A DNA stretch of 64,000 nt from Picosynechococcus sp. PCC 7003 (GTDB lineage: Bacteria; Cyanobacteriota; Cyanobacteriia; Cyanobacteriales; MRBY01), in the NCBI RefSeq assembly GCF_001693255.1, contig NZ_CP016474.1, forward strand, positions 1,940,661 through 2,004,660, in the 5' to 3' direction. Positions 58,363-64,000 of this stretch are shown here, in pieces; the first letter of the stretch is position 1; every line of letters begins with the position of its first letter. The position numbers were made by a program, and so were the translations under genes. Under the pieces are notes generated by a model, which saw only the letters and a list, made by a program, of their open reading frames with translations, made no database searches and was not told where the DNA came from.

Positions 58363-60066
58363 TTACCAGCGGCAGGCAATGGGCATCCGCCAGCCGGTGC
58401 CAAAGGCTCGATCGGTGATTTTTAATCCTGGGGCAGCCTGACGACGCTTAAATTCAGCGCGATGAAGGAGCTTAAAGACTTGGGCCACGGTATCGTTGTC
58501 ATAACCGGCGGCGTGGAGTTCTGGAGCTGATTGATTGCGGTGGATCACCCGTTTGAGGATCTCATCTAACACCGGATAGGGGGGCAAGGAATCTTGATCG
58601 AATTGGTCGGGGCGCAGTTCCGCACTGGGGGGTTTGGTGATAATCGCCGGGGGAATCATTTCTTGGTCGCGGTTTAACCATTGACAAAGGCTAAACACAC
58701 GCATTTTCGGCACGTCGGCGATCACCGCCAGGCCACCATTCATATCGCCATAGAGGGTGCAATAACCCACTGCCATTTCGGATTTGTTACCCGTTGACAC
58801 CAGTAGATAACCAAACTTGTTGGCGATCGCCATCAGCAGATTACCCCGGATACGGGACTGGAGATTTTCTTCGGCCACCCCAAATTCTGTGCCTGCAAAT
58901 AAATCACCGAGCATCGTCTCAAAGGCAGTCATGGCCGGCTCAATGGGAATAATTTCGTGGCGAATCTGGAGATTTTTTACGAGGGTGATCGCATCGCTGA
59001 GGGAATGTTCGGAACTGTAGGGAGAAGGCATCAGCACCCCCAACACATTTTCTGCCCCCACCGCTGCAACGGCGATCGCCGCCACCAAGGCTGAATCGAT
59101 ACCACCACTTAAACCCAGGACAATTTTCGAGAAGCCACATTTACGGACGTAGTCCCGGAGACCCAATACTAGGGCCGCAAAAATTTCCGCCTCATCGGCA
59201 TCGTATTCAGGGCTAACGGTTTGCTGAAAAGCAGCGGGTAGACCCTGGGGCAGCGATAAAGTTTGTTGGTCTGGGCTAAATTCTACTGCCAATAGGGACT
59301 CCTGAAAGCTTGGCGATCGCCCCAGCAATTGTCCCTCCCGGTCAAAGGCAACACTCCCGCCATCAAAAATCAAATCATCGTTTCCCCCCACCTGATTCGC
59401 GTAGAGAATGGGCGTTCGATACCGTTGGGCCCCGTGGTGCAGCATCCCTTCCCGCAGGCGTTGTTTGCCGACGGTGTAGGGAGAAGCCGACAAATTGACG
59501 ATCAAATCGACCCCGGCCTCGGCCAATTGTTCAAGGGGATTAATTTCGTACTGGCGCTTGCCCCAAAAGGCTTGGTCGTTCCAGAGGTCTTCGCAGATGG
59601 TGACGCCAATTTTTAGGGGAGCCACCGTTGGGCTGGGGTGGAGGAAAAACCAGTTGGACTGCTTGCCCGGTTCGAAATAACGGTCTTCGTCGAACACATC
59701 GTAGGTGGGCAACAGTTGCTTATGGAAAATGTGCTGGACTTTCCCTTGGTCAATGAGGGCGATGCTGTTGTGGAGGGCTTTTTCCCCCTTGGCGATCGCC
59801 TCTGGATTGGGGGTCGCTAAACCGACTAAAACAGCGAGGGTCGGCGGAATTTTTGCTGCTAGGGCCGCGAGTTGGGCCTGCATCCGGTCAATAAAATCCG
59901 CATGGAGCAAGAGATCCCGGGGCGGATACCCACAGAGGGACAGTTCCGGCGTGAGCAGTAACCGGACATTGGCGATCGCCGCTTGTTCTGCTGCGACCAG
60001 GATCCGCTCGGCATTACCAGTCAAGTCCCCGATGGTGGGGTTCAGTTGGGCGATCGCAATTTTCAT
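58363..60066 (-). CDS. nadE: Glutamine-dependent NAD+ synthetase
   Basis: 567 residues from the ATG at 60066 (MKIAIAQLNPTIGD); the upstream frame is not conserved. It amidates NaAD to NAD+. The N-terminal nitrilase-type glutaminase (1 to about 260) has Glu in LLTPELSLCGYP, Lys in KQLLPTYDVFDE and Cys in GVTICEDLW. The C-terminal ATP pyrophosphatase domain has LGLSGGIDSALVAAI and STGNKSEMAVGYCTLYGD. It lies 22 bases after the methyltransferase gene and is probably co-transcribed with it. Confidence 0.97.
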   Translation of the reverse strand: MKIAIAQLNPTIGDLTGNAERILVAAEQAAIANVRLLLTPELSLCGYPPRDLLLHADFIDRMQAQLAALAAKIPPTLAVLVGLATPNPEAIAKGEKALHNSIALIDQGKVQHIFHKQLLPTYDVFDEDRYFEPGKQSNWFFLHPSPTVAPLKIGVTICEDLWNDQAFWGKRQYEINPLEQLAEAGVDLIVNLSASPYTVGKQRLREGMLHHGAQRYRTPILYANQVGGNDDLIFDGGSVAFDREGQLLGRSPSFQESLLAVEFSPDQQTLSLPQGLPAAFQQTVSPEYDADEAEIFAALVLGLRDYVRKCGFSKIVLGLSGGIDSALVAAIAVAAVGAENVLGVLMPSPYSSEHSLSDAITLVKNLQIRHEIIPIEPAMTAFETMLGDLFAGTEFGVAEENLQSRIRGNLLMAIANKFGYLLVSTGNKSEMAVGYCTLYGDMNGGLAVIADVPKMRVFSLCQWLNRDQEMIPPAIITKPPSAELRPDQFDQDSLPPYPVLDEILKRVIHRNQSAPELHAAGYDNDTVAQVFKLLHRAEFKRRQAAPGLKITDRAFGTGWRMPIACRW

Positions 60067-60088
60067 TCGGCAAACATTTGGCAAACAA

Positions 60089-61045
60089 TTAAAGGGGCTT
60101 GTGGGCAATGATCGTGCGGTGGCGCGGATCACTGGCGACGGTGGTGCGGTAATCAAAACCGACTTCTTTTAGTGTTGATTCTACATCAAAAGTGTAGTAT
60201 TCGTCGCTCCAAGGCTCTGTGCTCTTCATCAACACAAATAAGGCTGGCGGCAAACCCTGAATCACTGGAGATTTCGGATTGTTATCCACAATTGCCAGAC
60301 AACCACCGGGCCGCAAAATACGTCGGCATTCCTGGAAAATTTCGCGGGTGGCCTGGTTGGGCAGTTCATGGAGGACGAATTGCAGGGTAATCAGATCAAA
60401 TCGATCATCCGTAAACCCCGTCGTTTCTGCCTTACCATGGCACCATTGCACCGCTTGATGTTTATCCTGAACCTTAGCCACCGCTAGCATGTGGGGCGAA
60501 AGATCGAGGCCCGTCACCTTAACTGTTGGATTTTTGGACTGGAGTCGGTCTAGGAGCGCAAAGGTTGAAATGCCCACGGAACAGCCGATATCCAGAGCCT
60601 CATTCACTTCCTGGGGTAAATGTTGTTCGAGGACATCCAAAAAGCTATTGCGGAGTCGAGCCTGGGCCATTTCTGGGGTGAGGGGTTCCGTTTTCCAGAC
60701 CCGCAGAGCCATGGCTGCCGTCGCTGGGGCCGCTTCAAAGGCTGCTTGCCAACACAAATTTCCTTCGTTATAGGCGTGGAAGGGGACTTGGTAATAGTCG
60801 GGGTAATCCAGGTGAGGATCGGCGATGTCTTGGAAATATTGTTTGGCAGGGGATTGCTCTAATTCCTTCACGGTCTGTCGCCAGGGCACACCATTTTTTT
60901 CGGCGGTTTTAATCAAAACGCGCCGGGCCTGTTGTTTCATCAGGGCGTAGAGGGGCTTTGTTTGGATCAGACGGTTGACGAGGCGGGATAACCAGTCTTC
61001 CCCAGCCCAATCGGGTTTTTCTTTGGCGATCGCAGTGTCGGTCAT
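60089..61045 (-). CDS. Class I SAM-dependent methyltransferase (long form)
   Basis: 318 residues from the ATG at 61045 (MTDTAIAKEKPDWAG). The first 130 residues are a helical extension with DYPDYYQVPFHAYNEGNLCW. The methyltransferase fold follows: ALDIGCSVGISTFALLDRLQ, TGLDLSPHMLAVAKV, DRFDLITLQFVLHELP, RILRPGGCLAIVDNN. This is a common cyanobacterial and plastid type, possibly acting on a quinone or chlorophyll-pathway substrate, but no target is known. It precedes nadE in one transcript. Confidence 0.87.
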   Translation of the reverse strand: MTDTAIAKEKPDWAGEDWLSRLVNRLIQTKPLYALMKQQARRVLIKTAEKNGVPWRQTVKELEQSPAKQYFQDIADPHLDYPDYYQVPFHAYNEGNLCWQAAFEAAPATAAMALRVWKTEPLTPEMAQARLRNSFLDVLEQHLPQEVNEALDIGCSVGISTFALLDRLQSKNPTVKVTGLDLSPHMLAVAKVQDKHQAVQWCHGKAETTGFTDDRFDLITLQFVLHELPNQATREIFQECRRILRPGGCLAIVDNNPKSPVIQGLPPALFVLMKSTEPWSDEYYTFDVESTLKEVGFDYRTTVASDPRHRTIIAHKPL

Positions 61046-61235
61046 GGATAACGGTGGGCGCTTTTGCCAGCGGATATAAAACACAGAAACTGGGTCTATT
61101 TTACCGCCATTACTGAAACCCTTTGTTTTCCCTAACGGAAGGCTGGAAGAATGCTGGAGGCATAAGCCAGGATTTTCGACCCAAAGGAATTTTTGCTGGA
61201 ATAATAGAAAAATTCACCTAGCCATAAAGTCTTCT

Positions 61236-62360
61236 ATGCCCCAAACCATCGTCGTTAAAATTGGCACCTCTAGCCTCACGGATCCCAATACAGGCATGTT
61301 GGCTTTGGCAACCATTGGTACCCTTGTGGAAACCTTGACTCGCCTCAAACAAAAGGGCCACCGGGTAATCCTCGTCTCCTCTGGGGCCGTAGGTGTAGGC
61401 TGTGGTGTGTTGAAACGCTCCGAACGACCAAAAAAAATTGCCGAAAAACAGGCGATCGCCGCCGTGGGTCAGGGTCGTTTAATCCGACTTTATGATGATC
61501 TCTTTACCAGTCTGCAACAGGCGATCGCCCAGGTATTGCTCACCCGTCGGGACTTAGTGGATCGCACCTCCTACCTGACCGTCCAAGAAGCCCTCAACGC
61601 GATGCTAGATCTCGGCGTGATCCCGATTGTGAACGAAAACGACACCGTTGCCGTCGACGAACTGAAATTTGGCGATAACGATACCCTCTCTGCCCTGGTG
61701 GCCAGCTTGGTGAATGCCGACTGGTTGGTGCTCCTCACCGATGTCGATCGCCTCTATTCCGCCGACCCCAGACAAAACCCCGATGCGCGGCCCATTCCCC
61801 TGGTTAGCTCTAGCGAATTGTTTAACCTCCAGGTCGATGCCGGATCGAGCGGCTCCCAGTGGGGGACAGGGGGAATGCAAACGAAACTCACCGCCGCCCG
61901 CATTGCCACCAGCGCTGGCGTCCGCACTGTGATTACCCAGGGCAAAACCCCCCAAAACCTCCTGAAAATTGTTGCCGGGGAAGATATCGGCACCCATTTT
62001 GAAGCCCAACCCCAGGCCGATAATGCCCGTAAACGTTGGATTGCCTACGGCCTCGTCCCCCAGGGAATTTTGACCCTTGATGATGGGGCAACCCAGGCCC
62101 TCCTGAAAAATGGCAGATCTCTTCTGGCGGCGGGCATCGTTGCCGTTGAAGGCGAATTTACCATTAATGACCCCGTAGAATTGAGAACCCAAACAGGTCA
62201 GGCGATCGCCAGGGGATTAGTGAACTACAGCCACCAAGATATTGAAAAAATTCAAGGGCAACATTCGACCCAAATTCGGCAAATTCTCGGCTATGGCGGG
62301 GCCGATACCGTAATCCACCGGGATAACTTAGCACTGCTGATCGCCGCTGAAGGGATATGA
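61236..62360 (+). CDS. proB: Glutamate 5-kinase
   Basis: 374 residues. It phosphorylates glutamate in the first step of proline synthesis. The amino-acid kinase domain (1 to about 260) shows [60 protein letters not shown] and [15 protein letters not shown]. The rest is a PUA domain. proA is not adjacent. The gene stands alone, about 190 bases from the divergent methyltransferase. Confidence 0.97.
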   Translation: MPQTIVVKIGTSSLTDPNTGMLALATIGTLVETLTRLKQKGHRVILVSSGAVGVGCGVLKRSERPKKIAEKQAIAAVGQGRLIRLYDDLFTSLQQAIAQVLLTRRDLVDRTSYLTVQEALNAMLDLGVIPIVNENDTVAVDELKFGDNDTLSALVASLVNADWLVLLTDVDRLYSADPRQNPDARPIPLVSSSELFNLQVDAGSSGSQWGTGGMQTKLTAARIATSAGVRTVITQGKTPQNLLKIVAGEDIGTHFEAQPQADNARKRWIAYGLVPQGILTLDDGATQALLKNGRSLLAAGIVAVEGEFTINDPVELRTQTGQAIARGLVNYSHQDIEKIQGQHSTQIRQILGYGGADTVIHRDNLALLIAAEGI

Positions 62361-62418
62361 GAAAATAATCTATGGCCTAAATTCCCTTAGACCTGCGCTG
62401 ACCACTGTTCACCTTTCC

Positions 62419-63009
62419 ATGAATCTAAAAACGAACCTCCTCGAAACCATCGCCGGAAAAAATCGTGGTCTGATCGCCACTGAAGTAGACCGCGCCAATA
62501 TTCTCACCATCGTCGATCGCCTCGAAGACCAAAATCCAACCCCCAAGCCCCTAGAAGCGACAACGTTACTCGAAGGGGATTGGCGACTGATTTATACCAC
62601 CAGTAGAGGCATTCTGGGGATCAATCGCTTTCCCCTCGTACAGCTCGGGCAGGTTTACCAATGTGTGCGGCCACTCCAGCAAAAAATCTACAATATCGCC
62701 GAACTGGAGGGGATTCCTTTCCTTGAAGGCTTAGTGCTTGTGGAAGCCTCTTTCACCCCCGTCTCTGATCAGCGGGTAAATGTTTTCTTTAATCGCTATG
62801 TGATTGGCTCCCAGCGTCTCATGAACTACCGTTTTCCCAAAGGACTGGTTGAGCAAATGCTGGCCGGAAAAAAATTTTTTCCCGTTGATGTGGGGATTAA
62901 CAGCAAAAATAACAATGGTTGGCTTGATATTACCTATCTCGATGAAGACCTACGCATCGGCCGGGGCAATGAGGGCAGCGTGTTTGTCCTGAGTCGTGAA
63001 AAGTACTGA
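62419..63009 (+). CDS. PAP/fibrillin (plastid-lipid-associated) family protein
   Basis: 196 residues. LEGDWRLIYTTSRGILGINR near residue 55 and LDITYLDEDLRIGRGNEGSV near the end are the PAP/fibrillin signatures of a lipocalin-like barrel. Plant fibrillins associate with plastoglobules and thylakoids and bind lipids or quinones; one takes part in plastoquinone synthesis. The role here is inferred. It follows proB by 58 bases and converges on the SRP RNA gene. Confidence 0.88.
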   Translation: MNLKTNLLETIAGKNRGLIATEVDRANILTIVDRLEDQNPTPKPLEATTLLEGDWRLIYTTSRGILGINRFPLVQLGQVYQCVRPLQQKIYNIAELEGIPFLEGLVLVEASFTPVSDQRVNVFFNRYVIGSQRLMNYRFPKGLVEQMLAGKKFFPVDVGINSKNNNGWLDITYLDEDLRIGRGNEGSVFVLSREKY

Positions 63010-63030
63010 TGACGCCCCAAAAAACCAAAA

Positions 63031-63124
63031 GACCCGGAGCCTACGCCTACCACGAGCATCCCGTATTGCTGCTACCTTCCGGTCCTGACAAGGTTTGGGC
63101 GTCGAGATCGCATAGATCCGAGTC
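63031..63124 (-). ncRNA. ffs: Signal recognition particle RNA (4.5S, small bacterial type)
   Basis: On the minus strand the conserved apical domain reads CAGGACCGGAAGGTAGCAGC, the SRP RNA signature with its GGAA tetraloop. The two ends, GACTCGGATCTATGC at the 5' side and GCGTAGGCTCCGGGTC at the 3' side, pair with a few G-U pairs and one bulge, closing a single long hairpin of about 94 bases. A T-rich tail follows on the same strand (63015-63030). It binds Ffh and FtsY for membrane protein targeting. Exact ends are inferred from pairing. Confidence 0.93.
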
Positions 63125-63161
63125 GTTTAGAAATATAACACAGAAGTCTTCCCCTTGGGAA

Positions 63162-63629
63162 TTAGTACCTAGTGTGACGCTTAGACAGATTCGAGGCTCT
63201 AGGAAGGGTCTGGGAGCGAGAAAAATCTTCCCTCGCAGGATCGGGTTTACTGCCAATCATCAAAATTAAACTCAGACCCCCCAAAACCATCGCCACCAGC
63301 GCTGTCGTCGTGATCATCCAGCGATTGGGTTGATAATTTCCCTGCTCAATTTGTCGAAAATGTTGGTGATAGTTCCACAAAGCTAAGGCAATGATCACAA
63401 TACCGGCGATCGCAAAGGCCCGACCCAATGTTTCGGAGGAGGCAAGGTTTGGAAAGGGCAAATTACCTTGGGGAACGAGGGTTTCTTCAATTTGACGCAC
63501 AAAAAAACCAAAACGGGCGATCGCAAAGCCAAAGCCAATCAAGGCGATCGAGGTACGCAACCAAGCCAGAAAAGTGCGTTCGTTGGCCTGGTGTTCCCGT
63601 TGTCGATCAATTTTTGGGGGTTGGGGCAT
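63162..63629 (-). CDS. DUF202 membrane protein
   Basis: 155 residues. The N-terminal segment RQREHQANERTFLAWLRTSI followed by ALIGFGFAIARFGFFV is the DUF202 (YidH) pattern. Three transmembrane helices are visible (about 27-48, 68-88 and 105-127). Function is unknown. The basic C-terminal tail after the last helix is poorly conserved in such proteins. It lies upstream of the SRP RNA gene on the same strand, 37 bases away. Confidence 0.87.
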   Translation of the reverse strand: MPQPPKIDRQREHQANERTFLAWLRTSIALIGFGFAIARFGFFVRQIEETLVPQGNLPFPNLASSETLGRAFAIAGIVIIALALWNYHQHFRQIEQGNYQPNRWMITTTALVAMVLGGLSLILMIGSKPDPAREDFSRSQTLPRASNLSKRHTRY

Positions 63630-63758
63630 AGCGATTTCAGCAGTTTCCCGTATTGTAGGGGGATTGGTCAGATTCCATCGTAATTCGACTTTCTGTAGTT
63701 ATTTTCAGAAAAAATCTTGACAATCGCAATTATGCTAGTTATTATTGTTTACGGTTTT

Positions 63759-63832
63759 GGCTCGGTAGCTCAGTTGGTTAGAGCAGGGGACTCATAAGCC
63801 CAAGGTCGGCAGTTCAAATCTGCCTCGAGCCA
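63759..63832 (+). tRNA. tRNA-Met (CAT anticodon, elongator type)
   Basis: 74 bases with discriminator A. Acceptor GGCTCGG pairs with TCGAGCC (last pair G-T). D arm GCTC...GAGC and T arm GGCAG-TTCAAAT-CTGCC are perfect. The anticodon loop CTCATAA gives CAT. The first acceptor pair is G-C, unlike initiator tRNA. The anticodon stem GGGGA/GCCCA has only three Watson-Crick pairs, with G-A and A-G mismatches at its two ends. No 3' CCA is encoded. Confidence 0.9.
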
Positions 63833-63960
63833 TATTTACAGTGTAGGCCAAATTTTCATTGCGCTATCGGTAGCGTAGGAGATTTTTGCTTACTTTTTCA
63901 TGGTGGCCTGGGATGCCTATCCCCTCGTAAGGCTTGGGTCAAATATGGGCCAGAAAAGCC

Positions 63961-64000
63961 ATGAATATTGAAGCGATAAACCGGGATTTAGACGCCCTAA
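63961..64000 (+). CDS. Possible start of a gene running off the window
   Basis: ATG at 63961 opens MNIEAINRDLDAL and is still open at the last base. There is no clear Shine-Dalgarno sequence. Only 13 codons are visible, so no family can be named. Confidence 0.3.
   Translation, partial: MNIEAINRDLDAL

Noticed and set aside
63009-63269. 86-codon plus-strand frame and 69-codon minus-strand frame at the end of the fibrillin-type gene
   Set aside because: Both overlap the SRP RNA gene; sequence conservation there is explained by the RNA.

Overview
The window is a gene-dense stretch of a beta-cyanobacterial chromosome. Four things show this: form IB Rubisco as rbcL-rbcX-rbcS; a beta-carboxysome operon (ccmK2-ccmK1-ccmL-ccmM-ccmN); photosynthesis-specific genes (psaM, nblA, a CpcS-type phycobilin lyase, the NDH-1 CO2-uptake module, a PAM68-like factor, tocopherol methyltransferase); and the very frequent palindrome GCGATCGC (HIP1). 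Gene order and protein character fit a unicellular marine Synechococcus of the PCC 7002 (Picosynechococcus) type. That assignment is inference; no database was searched.

Layout. 1-8450: end of a carboxyl-terminal processing protease, an ABC1/UbiB kinase-like protein, a b-type cytochrome, a nitroreductase, a NERD-domain membrane protein, an unrecognised membrane protein and acetyl-CoA synthetase. 8466-8613: a four-copy 37-bp tandem repeat. 8706-14840: amino-acid-type binding lipoprotein, a possible 30-aa membrane peptide, PerR/Fur regulator, ComB, PsaM (31 aa), TerC, a group 2 sigma factor, a DUF760 protein. 14938-25939: mostly minus strand, with lnt, panB, hemF, a 48-aa protein (plus strand), nirA behind an NtcA promoter, a thiO-thiG fusion, aroF, PAM68-like, rpsO and a phycobilin lyase. 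26168-28873: nblA, a C-terminal-only Tab2-like protein, an epimerase and mutM. 28887-34689: the sufR / sufBCDS divergon with two SufR operators. 34740-37715: a membrane protein and speA.

37812-49943 is the inorganic-carbon region. On the minus strand ndhF4-ndhD4-cupB encode the constitutive CO2-hydrating NDH-1 module. About 790 bp away, on the plus strand, lie the carboxysome shell and scaffold genes and then rbcLXS. Together they cover CO2 capture at the thylakoid, bicarbonate use inside the carboxysome, and Rubisco with its assembly chaperone.

50074-64000: DUF2059 protein, NIL-ferredoxin, a minus-strand group (Crp regulator, DUF2232 protein, tocopherol methyltransferase), a PP2C phosphatase, two methyltransferases, a ComFB-family protein, sfsA, nadE, proB, a fibrillin-type protein, the SRP RNA gene (minus strand), a DUF202 protein and an elongator-type tRNA-Met.

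The window is largely ordinary core genome. I do not see a convincing undescribed multi-gene system, prophage, IS element or CRISPR array. The most interesting items are small or regulatory: the structured 37-bp repeat, the 30-aa membrane peptide, a terminator-like hairpin in the terC leader, the truncated Tab2-like gene, the CHAT-like membrane protein, a near-identical ccmK pair, and an odd anticodon stem in tRNA-Met.
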